Source of the DNA: Silene latifolia
Lineage: Eukaryota; Streptophyta; Magnoliopsida; Caryophyllales; Caryophyllaceae
Reading direction: 5' to 3'
Length of the DNA stretch: 64,000 nt
Assembly: GCF_048544455.1 (NCBI RefSeq)
Contig: NC_133537.1
Location: forward strand, 151,196,058 to 151,260,057
Numbering within the stretch: position 1 is the stretch's first letter; the number at the start of each line of letters is the position of its first letter. Shown here in pieces: positions 45,856 through 56,857 of this stretch. Made by a program: the position numbers and the translations under genes. Under the pieces are notes generated by a model, which saw nothing but the letters and a program-made list of their open reading frames with translations, searched no databases and had not been told where the DNA came from.

Positions 45856-46722
45856 TGCCACCGCAGAAAGACCAACCCTTATCTTTGTACCTCACAGTGA
45901 CAGAAACGGCCATGGGGGCTATGCTGGCACAAGTCATCGGGAAAGAAGAAAGAGTTATCTACTACCTTAGCAAGAAGTTCTTGGAATATGAGACTAAGTA
46001 TACACCACTTGAGAAGACATGCCTTGCTCTTGTATGGGCAACCAAGAAGCTACGCCATTATATGCTTAGCTATTTCGTCATGGTATACTCAAAAATGGAC
46101 CCTGTCAAATACATTTTCGAAAAAACTTATCTTAAATGGACGTTTGGCAAGATGGACTTTGATGCTCTCAGAGTTCGATCTCAAATACGTACCTCTAAAG
46201 GTCATTAAGGGACGAGCAGTAGCTGAATTCTTCGCAGACAACCTCATTCATGATGCCCAAGTAATAGATACATGGTCATTTCCGGATGAAGACATTCTAC
46301 ACACCAATGCAGAATCATGGGACCTCTATTTTGATGGAGCTTCCAATATAAGAGGGTATTGTATAGGAGTATTGATCATTTCTCCAGAAGGCAAGCATAC
46401 ACCAATTTATGTCAAACTCGACTTCGAGGTAAGCAATAACGCGGCGAAATATGAGGCCAGCCTCATCGGTTTACAAGCAGCAATCAGTTTAGGTATAAAG
46501 AGACTTCGAGTCCATAACAACTCGTCTTTAATCATCAATCAAATCACTGGATCTTGGAAAATCCGGAGTGAAAGTCTTGCACCATATCAAGCCAGGATAG
46601 ATCAAGTGGCTCAATTCTTCGACCAAGTGGTCTACTTGCATCTACCTCAAGAAGAAAATCAGTTTGCAGACGCTCTTGCGAAACTTATATGCTTGATCAA
46701 CATCCCCGAAGGCATGATATAA
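45834..46722 (+). pseudogene. pol: Tat2 RNase H and archaeal-type RNase H
   Basis: The frame 45834-46208 has the classical RNase H (MGAMLAQ; ERVIYYLSKKFLEYE; LEKTCLALVWATKKLRHY). A frameshift near 46150 leads to the frame ending at 46722, with the second RNase H: WDLYFDGASNIRGY, SNNAAKYEASLIGLQAA, SSLIINQITG and ENQFADALAKL. The dual RNase H places Tat2 in the Tat lineage. Confidence 0.88.
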
Positions 46723-47509
46723 ATGCAACTATGCATTGAAATACGGTCTGAACCAGCTTATGTACATTTTCTTATTGATTACAACGAAAATCAGGAGGAG
46801 CCTTGGTATCAAGCCATTCTGAATTACAAGCTCAACGGTGAATACCCACCCTATATGGATAAGAGGGGACAACGGGCGATTCGTCTATTAGCATCTAAAT
46901 ATGTCCTAAATCAAGGGGAGTTATACAAGAGAACGCCACAAGGCGTCATTTTGCTTTGCCTTGATCATTCAAAAACAAAGAAAGTAATGGAAGAAGTCCA
47001 TGATGGAGAATGCGGTCCTCATATGAGTGGTCCCATGATGGCAAAAAAAATCATGCGTCTAGGATACTATTGGACAACGATGGAGACAAATTGCATCAAA
47101 TACGTAAGATATTGCCACAATTGCCAGATCTTCGGGAATGTGCAACACATCCCACCTTCTCTACTATACACGATGACATCTCCTTCGCTGTTTTCAACTT
47201 GGGGAATTGACATCATCGGGACGATCACTCCAGCTGGGACGGGTGGACATTGTTTCATTTTAGTAGCCATCGATTACTTCACAAAATAGGTAGAAGCGGT
47301 GTCATATACTGCTCTGACATCCAAGCATGTGGCTAAGTTCAAACAAACCAATATCGTCTGTCGATATGGGTGCCCACATGAGATAATCAGCGATAACGGA
47401 TCCCACTTTCAAGCCAAAACCGAATAGTTGTTGGCCAAGTACAAAATTAAGCATCATAATTCTTCACCTTATCGACCTCGGACTAATGGTGCAGTAGAGG
47501 TGATGAGGC
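46723..47509 (+). pseudogene. pol: Tat2 integrase (interrupted by Athila B)
   Basis: Follows a TAA at 46720. The zinc finger has the His pair in VHDGECGPHMSG and CHNCQIFG. The catalytic core has Asp in WGIDIIG, then a TAG at 47287 (FTK-stop-VEA), Asp in IISDNGSHF, another TAG near 47428, and the third acidic residue in NGAVEVM. The sequence is cut at 47510, one codon or so past the catalytic Glu, by the Athila B LTR. The C-terminus should reappear beyond the window. Confidence 0.88.
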
Positions 47510-48393
47510 TGTCGCAACCTATCAAAAATAAACCAACTAGTCTCTAACTAATATAGCTAGGGAAGTCGGGATCGTATCCACAGGGAGTCTTTTAGCATTC
47601 TACTTGTCAAATTAAGTCTGTCAAGGTAACCAAACGGGGTTTGTTTGATTTGTGTTCTAAACTAAAGAAATAAAATAAAAGGGTTTAAAGAGAGAAATTA
47701 AGTCGAGAAAAATATAAGAGAAAGGAGCTAGGATCGTCGGTTCACCATGAATTGTCGCGGGTCTAAGGTAGGGTCATAGGTCAGTCTCAATTACCAGTCT
47801 AAAAGGCAGTGAAAAGGTCCTTTCGGATCACTATTCGCCCTAAAATGCTTCCAGCGGGCTCTCGCAACTTACTAGGGCACTCTAATGTTTACAAAAGGTC
47901 TAATCCTTACCAGGCTTTCGATCTTAGGTCAGGATTTACCAAATCAAATAACCAATTGTGGCCTTTAATTAACTATTCGTATATTTAATGTTGCAATTAA
48001 CAATAAAGACTAATAAAATTTATTAACCTAATTACCTAATTAACAACCCTTAACTTTTCATGGATCCCCTAAATCCTAGCAAGAGATTTAGCTACTCATG
48101 TTGAAACCGATAACAATAATTAAAGTAGATGATAAATAAAAAGGATTCATAATAAAATTGATCGAATGAGAAATAAACATAAACTAAAACTAAATTGAAC
48201 GCAAGAGAAATAAATAAAACTAAATAAGAAGAACGAAAGAGGAGATTAAATTAATTACCAAAATAAATCCGAGTACGAGCAAAGTAGAGAGGAGAATGCA
48301 ATATAGATCTAAAAGTTTGAGAAAGTTTCTACGTAGTAATGTTTGTAACTCTCTGCTTACATCAAAATAAGTGTAACCTAATTAAAACAAGAG

Positions 48394-48401
48394 CTTTTAT
48401 A
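48394..48401 (-). promoter_or_regulatory. TATA box of Athila B LTR
   Basis: The minus strand reads TATAAAAG in the context ctagTATAAAAGctc, about 56 bp downstream of the phased array. Confidence 0.65.
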
Positions 48402-48456
48402 CTAGGTCCAAATAAAAGAAATAAATCGAGCAAAATCACGTCTATCCGTCTACTTA

Positions 48457-48821
48457 GTCGATCAACATAAGTACAGTGTCAATCAACAGTATGTATAGGA
48501 GTCAATCGACATTGTAGAGGGTGTCGATCGACATAGCTGAAAGTTCTCCAAAACGGTCTCTTATGTCGATTGACAATGTTTATCGACATATGGACCTGTG
48601 TCTATCGACAGAGGGAAGCAAGTCTATCGACAATGTGTAGGGTGGTCGATCGACACTCAGTTGAATGTCGATAGACATCATATAGGTGTCAATAGACAAC
48701 ATGCATGTTGTCAATAGACAAAGAGTAAAACTTCAATCTTTGATGGAGTCTGTGTCTATTGGCAATGTCAAACGACATATAACCCCCCCGTCTATCGACA
48801 ATAGCAGCAAGTCAATAGACA
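48457..48821 (-). promoter_or_regulatory. Phased GTCGATCGACA-type array in Athila B U3
   Basis: Imperfect palindromic words GTC(g/a/t)AT(c/a/t)(g/a)ACA start at 48457, 48478, 48501, 48523, 48565, 48578, 48600, 48622, 48645, 48667, 48688, 48710, 48754, 48790 and 48811. Most spacings are 21-23 bp, or 42-44 where one unit is degraded. At least 14 units. It lies directly upstream of the TATA box on the minus strand. Function unknown. Confidence 0.7.
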
Positions 48822-49060
48822 TCATGTATAAAACTCCATTCCTTGCTCTCCTAAGCTCGTCTAAACTCTTCCAAGCTTCTCTCTTGTTCCTTTACCGAAC
48901 GGATTTGGCTTCTAAATGCATAAGTGGGTCTCAAACCTTCAAGAGACATGAAATACACCCAAAGTAGCAAATATGGGAGGAAATAGAATAAAATAATCAT
49001 ATAAATAAATAGAAATGTGTGCCAAATATGTGAATAAATGCATACAAAAGACACACATCA

Positions 49061-49078
49061 AACCTCCCCAAACCAAAC
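49061..49078 (-). other. Athila B polypurine tract region
   Basis: The minus strand reads GGTTTGGTTTGGGGAGGTT just before the LTR start, very close to the Athila A tract at 33088-33111. Confidence 0.7.
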
Positions 49079-50967
49079 CTTTGCTTGTCCCCAAGCAAGC
49101 AATAAAAAAGATAGAAAACAGGACTAATTGAGCGGCATACAATTCAGAGCTAGCTATAAAAAAGACTCGATAAACCAATTTAATGCAAATGTGACACCCT
49201 TGCTAAGGAAAAAAATTCCAAAGCGATTAAGCACACAAATTTCAAGTGCAAACGAGTTAAATAATTGACCAAAAACTACCAAACCGTCGACCTTGCAAGA
49301 CCATTTATGTCGGACTCTCACGGGTCACTCATCTCTCATTATAAGCACAAGGTAAGTACAAATTTTGTAAGAGAGAAGGAAAATAGTCACTCACCTAACT
49401 ACGACCTACAAAAGCATGCATGCAATGTAACATGATAGATATTTCTAGTAACCGTACACATACACTCCAACCTAACGAGGTCCAAAACACATGCCGAGGA
49501 CTTATATATGAATGTGAGGTGAAGTAAGTGGGTAAGAAGGGGCAAAATAATTTGGATATGTGGAGGTAAAATCCAAGCTAGCACCGAACACAACCAAAAG
49601 TAAGGATATTCCACTTCTAATCCAACATCAAAAATTAAGCATAATGCCAAGTGTGGCATAAACTCACTCACAATATCAACAATACTCCTCAAATAATGAA
49701 TATAATCAACATAGGAGTAGAAAGAATGTCACTCTTTTTTTTTCTTTTTCAACTTCATTTCTTTTCTTTTTTTTTCATTTTCATTTTTTCTTTCTTTGTC
49801 ATATTTTTTTCACAACTTTTTTTTTGGTTCTCCTTCTTCACCTTCCTTCCAACACAAAAGTATTCTTCATAAACTGACCACAACAAGGCTTCCAAAACAT
49901 ACCAATAAGACTAGCTTGACAAGGGTAGGCCATATAAGAATGTAGTTGAATAAGTTGGTCAAAACAAGGCAAATTTGACTAATGTGAGGCTAATAGGGGT
50001 AAAACAAAGGAAGGGTCGCCTCTCCACATGTGTCACCACCACAAACCCGAGTGTATGTAAGCAATAAGAGACAAATTTCATACTTATGCAAATTGATGTT
50101 ACATGCCATGTAAGGAGTACTACTCACATCCTAAATAAATCCGGTCATGAATGTCACCGATTTATTAAGCTCTAAACCTTAGAATTTGTAAGTAGTTTGC
50201 CAACATATAAGTCAAGTCTATTCGTTTGGTAGAATTCATCAAAAACTCGTAGACTATGCAAATGAATTTATCAAAGTAGGATATCCAACAATGCAAGGCT
50301 TTAAAGAGTTAGCAAGAGTATAAAAGCAATGTCATCATTGTTATAAGACCACTCCGACTCAACCTAAATGCAAACATATTTTTGTATTTTTCTGAAATTT
50401 TTCAATTTTTTTGGTTTTTTTTTTTAAATAAATGCATGCAGAAATGCAAGAAATATGCATATGGATGCAACACAAACATATGTTTACCCTCCCCAAACCA
50501 AAGCATGCAATGCCCTCATTGTGTTCAGCAAACAACAACAGCATCAAAATATAGGGAAATGGGATATACGAACAAAATGAATGCAAATGAATATAAATTA
50601 GAAAAGGAGAACTCACAATAAGCGCAAAACGGACCTCCCCAAACCAGCATCAAAAATAGGGAGGTCGTGGCCAGCTGCCACCAATCAACTCTAACACGCA
50701 TATAAGAGCCTGCGTGAAACTCAGATAGAAATTTAATCTCATTCCAAAATTTATATACATGTGAAGCGATACTAACTAAATAAAAATGCAATAAAGGAAA
50801 CATGATTAAGCATGTGAATTGAAAACCAAGCACACTTTACAAAGCTTTTACAATCCGGGTTGCCTCCCGGTCAGCGCTGGTTTATATGGTCCCGCTCGAC
50901 CTTTGTTACCTCATCTACCAAAATAGTTGAACAGCCCACAACACGGCTGCTGACTGAATGAAGTACT
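49079..50967 (-). other. Athila B 3' noncoding region
   Basis: 1.9 kb, AT-rich, with C/T tracts at 49730-49830 and 50385-50430. A second PPT-like block, 'ctccccaaacca', occurs at 50491 and 50636. No convincing coding frame. Confidence 0.6.
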
Positions 50968-51345
50968 CTAGGCATTCTTTATCTTGGCCATAGGCCACCA
51001 CGTCACCTTTTCTTCAGAAATAGAAGGGCATATCGGCGCACATGCTAACTCACTACACTTAGCCCTCGGGTGTTCCTTCTTTGCACGCGGCACCGAAACT
51101 CTTTTCATTACGCTATAATCAACATCTCCAGCTATAAACTTTGGACCCAAAGCACCAATTCCATCTCCCAAATCCTTGTAGGAGTTCAACCTGTCATGTC
51201 CTGGAGAAAGAGAAACAACAGTATGGTCCTCCATCTTGCTCCCGACATGGGGCGGAGGTGTCATAGCAATAACAAGACATGACTCAACTATAGGACTATC
51301 AGCTACCCTATCAGATTCTACAGGGGAAACAACATGACAAGGTAC
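50968..51345 (-). CDS. Unknown ORF in Athila B, interrupted by Copia C
   Basis: 98 codons from the ATG at 51264 (MTPPPHVGSKMEDHTVV). The frame also stays open upstream to the Copia C junction at 51345, so the ORF was longer. It has four cysteines near the end (CSELACAPICPS region) and a Lys/Arg-rich middle (RVSVPRAKKEHPRAK). No known domain recognised. It lies where Athila elements may carry a second ORF; retained openness across about 125 codons is mildly suggestive of coding. Confidence 0.35.
   Translation of the reverse strand, partial: VPCHVVSPVESDRVADSPIVESCLVIAMTPPPHVGSKMEDHTVVSLSPGHDRLNSYKDLGDGIGALGPKFIAGDVDYSVMKRVSVPRAKKEHPRAKCSELACAPICPSISEEKVTWWPMAKIKNA
51341..51345. repeat. Predicted left target-site copy of Copia C
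   Basis: GGTAC immediately precedes the LTR. Its partner should follow the Copia C 3' LTR, outside the window. Confidence 0.4.
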
Positions 51346-52625
51346 TGTTAGAATATGTGTCCTCCGACAATAATGCGATCACAACTGTTGATCATGATGA
51401 TCACATGTTTAAATCTCATTTTAAGAATACATGTGGGATGTAATATCATTTACAGTCAACTGGTCCACACATATCGGTAATGATTGGCTGACTAGAGTTT
51501 GACATTACTGTCGTGCGACGGTGGTAATCAGTTGATCCCCTTAGGTCATACCTATAGGGAAATACTCTTAATTGATTATTTAATTAATCGTATGCCGATA
51601 TGAGTTAATTAAATTGCTTAAAATTGACGGATGATTTTGTGAGTAAGATTAACGTGTCTTATTATAATTCGATTAAATTAGATACGGTCTAAGTAATCGA
51701 ATTGTTTTATTACTTGGATAAAATTATTGTTTACGAAACAATTGAAATTGAAATTGAATGAATAATTTATTATAAATACAAGACGTTGTAATTTATAATT
51801 TGATAAACCGTTTTGGTACAAGTAATTACGAATTACTAGTCGATTTTGTATATGACATATTTTATGAGTATGTTGATTTTTAATATGTTAAAAATACATT
51901 ACAATCATATGTCAAGTAACATGTCACATATGTTACAATTGACAAATGACAAAATAAAATGGACCTCCCATTTTATATATGTGCCGAAAATTAGAGGGTA
52001 TTAGTGGATAAATTGTGTTGATTATTTTAATAAGAGAAAACACAATGATAACCTACCTATATGTAGCCATGCAAGACTACACTTCTTGGGAAGAAAGTTG
52101 GATTCATGCATTGGCTCCCCAATAGACACCCCACCGGTTTTGATGAAGAGGCACCAATATGGATTCCTCCATATTCATTCTCTAAAATTCTAATTTCTCT
52201 AGTGTAAGAAATATATTCTCTCTATGTCTTATGAAATATTTTAGAGAAATAAAAACCTCACAAAAGCTCCTCTCTTGACCAAAATATTCAAGAGAAAATA
52301 CAAAATTGTTTTTGTCAAATTTTAAGTAAGACTTATATTTTTACTAGTTCATAAATATATAAGTTATTAAGAGATTTCCTTGGGTATATGCTTTTGGGAG
52401 AGGTTCTAATTTGAACCTTGTTCATCCATTATAAGGAAAGCTCAAGAACAAGTGAGAAGGAGAACTCATTTGTGCCCAAAATCCGAAACTCCCATAGTAA
52501 GAAAGACGATTTCTTCTCTATTCCTATTCAAGTTTGCATGCATAAGATCTAGTTTTAATTTTATGACTAAATTAAAATGTCACATATATGAATATGTTAA
52601 ATAATGAGATTAATGATTTTTAACA
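51346..52625 (+). repeat. Copia C 5' LTR (1280 bp)
   Basis: Begins TGTTAGAATATGTGTCCTCC and ends ATTTTTAACA, followed by the PBS. Confidence 0.75.
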
Positions 52626-52641
52626 AGCGGTATCATGAGCC
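52626..52641 (+). other. Copia C primer-binding site (degenerate)
   Basis: AGCGGTATCATGAGCC, close to the TGGTATCAGAGCC initiator-Met site but with changes. Confidence 0.65.
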
Positions 52642-55200
52642 TTAGGTTGTTTGCATGCAAATCGGTTATTGTTTTTCCGAGTTATAAGATTAACAAACAA
52701 AACTTATAAATTTGTGTTTATTATGACATATCACGAAATTTATTTGCATGTTAAAGTTTCTGGTCCTAAAATGTATTTAGGATATTTTGGTTTATTTATG
52801 GATTTTATTGTTCATTTTATATAATATTGGTATTAAAATGTGATTTTTATTATAAAAATGTCATTTTTGGACTAAAAATAGCTAAGCTTCGATTTTTTTC
52901 AGCGGTTTTTTGATATGTTTTCACATATATTATCTACTGATGGCCTGTAAATTTTCATAATAAAATGAGTTGTATTGCTCGAAATATGGATTTTTCAAGT
53001 TAAAATCGTATTTAAATGGGTAAATAAATTAATATGAGTTATATTTCGAATTTGGTCATGGAAATTTAGTATGTTGTCACATGCAATTTTACAAGATTTA
53101 TGTAAAATATTTGGCTATAATGAAGTTTTATGCATGATTTATGATTTTTTTATCAAAAATCACATAAATAGTGACTTTAATTAGTAAAAAACATACTTCA
53201 TGACTAAGGAAAAACGTCACATGTTGCATTTTATCATATATTTCAGATCGAAAAGTGAAAAGTTGATAAAAATAATTTTTCTCATATTTGTATGGTCATA
53301 TTTGTTAAAACCGATAAACCGCAACATTGTTTTTCCCGATAAATTTTCGGAATTTTTAACCTAAGTTTTTGAACATTATCAGTGTCATGGTATTTTTCCA
53401 GAATGTTCATGAGTTTAAATTTCAAATTTTGAAATTATTTGAAATTTTTATGATTTAATTTGAAGTTTATGGCATATTTTTGTATTTTAGGTCCATTTAT
53501 GAACAATATTAAGAAATCTAGGTTAATTATTGTCAATATGTTAGTGGAGACTAATTTTGAGTTCTAAGTTGGTTAGGGTAATTAACTTGTACATAAATAT
53601 GAATTTATGTAATTATTGTGATTTTAAAAGGTTAAATCACGCAAATCCGTAAAAACCGATTAATATACGATATTGGCTCTTAAAAGGCGATTTAGAATAA
53701 AATCTAGCATGTGCATACATATTATAATGCTGCATTTTATTTATGATTGTCATATTTTAATTTTATGTAATGTTTGAATTATGTAATTTTACTTAGTATG
53801 GCCTTAGTTTTAATTGATATTACCCGAAATGTATGGGAATATCGATTCGGTTGTAATTATTGTGATCTCGTATCACCGTTTTGTAATTTAATAGATTTAT
53901 TTATATTTTAATTACAAATGTATAATAGGAAATTATGTAATTCATTTTGTAATTTATTTATTCCGGAGTACCTTGAAGACGGTGCCACTCGAGAAGGCGA
54001 TCCATCAAAGAAAGTGTTGCCTTGAAATGCGTGCCAAGACCGAAGTTCAAGGGACCAAAGGAGTTGGTTTCCGAATGTGTAATAGTTTATTAAATTTACT
54101 ATTTTAGGAAGACCATACTAGGATTTTATTTATGCTTTGCATTTTATTTATATGCTGCATGCATCGCTAAATCGCCATAACTAAAACATGCATTATCATT
54201 AAATCGAATTTATCGACCGTGTCAATTACAATTATCGTAGTTCACCGCTTTAGTTCACTTAAAACATGATAGATAATAAATTGACATGACCTCTCGCTAA
54301 AATAAACAATTGAGACTTAGCCTTACCAAAAAGTAGAAACCATGAAAACCTATTTCATGAAGGAGTGCGCTCGGCCCTACCGGGGTACAAACCTTGTTAC
54401 GTAGGGGAAGTGGGTGATAAATGTCTATCCACCGAATTCATGTTGATAAGGGATGAATCGGTCCTACCGTGCCCAAGTTGATGTGGATTTGGATCATGGA
54501 TTTATTCGAAATTTGGGTTGAACTCAACAAAAGTATTCTCGACGGTTGCCGGATGTGTTTCGGGCTAAAGATAAATATTAATGTAATTTTATCGACCAAG
54601 AGTTCTAAAAGTAGAATCGATTAAAGAGTTAATCCACCGAGTTATATTGATGAGGGTTGTATTCGGCTTTACCGATGCCCAAGTTAATATGAATTTGGAT
54701 CTTGGAATCATTTACCATAGTTGGGTAGAGGTCACTATGTAAATGCTTTACTTGTTATTATATTTACAAGTATCATTATAACGATAAATGTTTTGTTTTT
54801 CATTATTCCGTTATCATATTGTTCTATTTCGTTACCTCAAATTGTATACGATATCATTTTGATTTTAGTTCAAATCTCCATTAAAACATCGTAACTAAAG
54901 ACAAAATTTGAATTTTTTTTCTAAAAACCTCGTATTATCCATTGTAAGGATCTCTTGTAAAGAGTATAGATAAAAGTTATTCGTGATCAAAAGGGTTTTT
55001 GATTTTTGACTAACATATCTACTTACAATGAATTGTTTCTCATGTGCTTAATTGAGTTAAGTACTTTGAAACGTTAAATCATTTTGGTGACTAGATTTGT
55101 TAGAAATCGTAATTGACCAAAATACCGCAACCACTACAATGAAAGTTTTAAGACTAAAACGATTGAATTGAAGAGTAGTCTTCGTAAGATTCAACTTTGC
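52642..55200 (+). other. Copia C leader and decayed gag
   Basis: 2.5 kb, strongly AT-rich from 52640 to 53900. No intact frame. It contains a 205-bp-spaced imperfect direct repeat (54428-54710). Confidence 0.5.
54428..54710 (+). repeat. Imperfect direct repeat, about 75 bp, spaced 205 bp
   Basis: The block TCCACCGA...GATGAATCGGTCCTACC...GCCCAAGTTGATGTGGATTTGGATCATGG (54428-54505) recurs in altered form at 54633-54710. It resembles a local duplication within the leader. Confidence 0.6.
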
Positions 55201-56857
55201 TTCTCTAAGTAAAGATTCGTTGAAATGAGTGAGAGCGTTCTCTTAAACCGTTAAGAAAAGGACGAGGTTCAAGAAGTAAAGATTAGAATGGAATTGACAA
55301 GGTAATGGTAAAAGTAAAGTTATTGAGAATAACGATACTAAACCTATCAATCCCGACCGATAATGTTTTCATTGTCTTAATTGTTGGACACTAGAAAGGA
55401 AACTACCCCAAATTATTGAAGAATCAACAAGTTAGTTGTGGGACATCTAATGGGACCTTCTTCTTTAAATGTTTATTTGATTGACATAAATTTTGGTAGT
55501 ACTACTTCGTCAATATTAGAAACAAATGGTGGTTTTCATCATTGTGTTTGATACATAGGATGATTAGAATATGACGACTGGCAACAATGATGTCGAGAGA
55601 TAGAGTCATTGTGTACTCAATCTAGTTTTGGGTTTATAGTTGACCTTAATTATGACTATTAAGTGAATAAACTCTAAATAAGAATATAAACTTGTTAAGA
55701 TACAAAAGAGGTTTCACTTTTGTGACCCTATACACCATGATTTGATGTATGGCTAGCCCATTATAAAGGTGATTATATTCTAAACCAAACTAAAATGACA
55801 TATCATGTAGATGATGCAAGACTCAAATTGGTAACCAAGATTAAACCTTAAATTCTGGAACGATAAACGCAAAGAGTTATCGAGTACTCTTGGAACCATT
55901 AGATTGTTAATCTTATGGTATATGCGTATCTTGTATTCAAAGCAAGATGTCTCGTGCTTTTTGGTTGAAAAGGAGATCGAGGTTGTAAATCATTGATCCA
56001 GAATAGGTTGATCATTTTCTTTTACCAACGATTTAAGTTGACGGTAATGTGTTCACTTAATAAGGTAAATAGAGAAATCTTTGAAGAAATTCAAAAATTC
56101 CAGGAATCACGATTTAGTCGTGATGGGATTATCTAAGTGAAGACTTTGATATAAGCCAAAGGAAATGTGATATAGTATCACAAGTTAATCTCTCTTAGCA
56201 CGCATTATGGGATAATGTGTGGTTGGATTAAGAAATAAAACGCTATTCGATAGGGTTTGGACTTTAATCAAGTTACCTTGAGTTACTTGATCTAATTTTG
56301 AGGATTTTATCATTTTGTCTAAGTTATTTTTCCACTAAATCTAAACGATTCATATGAGATATGAAATGGTAGAGTACCATTTTTGTAAGTTTACACAAGA
56401 AACAAATGTTCATTTTTCCTTACAATAATCACGAGTACAACAGGATTGTCGCTCGTAAAGTTGTCCTTCTAGAATACAAGTTTATTTCTAGAAGACAGAG
56501 TGGGAGAAAATATTCAAGAGCCACAAAAGAATGTTATGTCGCAAGAAACCGGACTTTCTTGGCTACATGAAACGTTTTGTGTAAGACGTTGTTTCTTCAA
56601 AACCTAGGAGGTTAAAGTCATCACTTGTTGAAGATGATGAATTCGTGTTACTTTTAGAAAGTAAAGAGCTTACAACTTACAAAAAATTGTTTGATTCAAG
56701 TTAATTACTTCTGTAAAGTAATGAACATATGACTTACATGAGAGTGTTTAAGTCACAACTCAATACAAGGCTTAGAGCCATGAAAATCCGAAATAAATTC
56801 CAAGTGAATTATTAGATATCAAAGCTTGATTAGTGGCAAAGGGTTTTGCACTGGTTG
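55201..56857 (+). pseudogene. pol: Copia C gag-pol relics (zinc knuckle, integrase, RT start)
   Basis: Readable islands: a zinc-knuckle relic at about 55366-55425 (CFHCLNCWTLERKLPQ, where the family His is lost); a pre-integrase island near 56067-56130 (VNREIFEEIQKFQES, then FSRDGII); an integrase C-terminal island near 56455-56530 (VVLLEYKFISRRQSGRK); and the RT entry at 56826-56857 (LVAKGFALV), ended by the Tekay LTR. Stops and shifts throughout. Confidence 0.65.

Larger units (their letters stand above)
38496..47509 (+). mobile_element. Tat2, Ty3/gypsy Tat-lineage element (3' end interrupted)
   Basis: 5' LTR 38496-40531, PBS, leader, gag, protease, RT, RNase H, archaeal-type RNase H and integrase, interrupted by Athila B at 47510. 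It sits in the Copia B 5' LTR; the left 5-bp flank is GATAT (38491-38495). It is distinct in sequence from Tat1 (different LTR, PBS and domain sequence). Confidence 0.9.
47510..49060 (-). repeat. Athila B 3' LTR (1551 bp)
   Basis: The minus strand begins TGATGTGTGTC and ends GATAGGTTGCGACA. It contains a 365-bp array of 22-bp-phased words in U3 and a TATA box. It shares no obvious sequence with the Athila A LTR. Confidence 0.8.
47510..51345 (-). mobile_element. Athila B, Athila-like element, 3' end
   Basis: On the minus strand: internal 3' region (51345-49061), PPT, 3' LTR (49060-47510). Inserted in Tat2 integrase; left flank GAGGC (47505-47509). Interrupted at 51346 by Copia C. No pol domain lies inside the window, so the lineage call rests on the PPT and on the block complementary to 50854-50881 (GGGAGGCAACCCGG), which resembles Athila-type elements. 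Confidence 0.7.
51346..56857 (+). mobile_element. Copia C, decayed Ty1/copia element, 5' part
   Basis: 5' LTR, PBS, leader, relics of gag, protease and integrase, ending at the start of RT where Tekay is inserted (56858). Its LTR shares blocks with Copia A (GTGTCCTCC near the start; the 'gtttgac...tgatccc' region), so the two belong to related families. Almost every frame is broken. Confidence 0.8.

Noticed and set aside
48457-48821. CRISPR-like array of short repeats.
   Set aside because: The repeats are imperfect 11-mers with about 11-bp gaps inside a plant LTR; there are no cas genes and the context is eukaryotic.
49399-50833. Hydrophobic minus-strand frames that could suggest an env-like protein in Athila B.
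   Set aside because: They are short, overlap in different frames and are rich in Phe/Leu because of T-rich sequence; there is no continuous frame.
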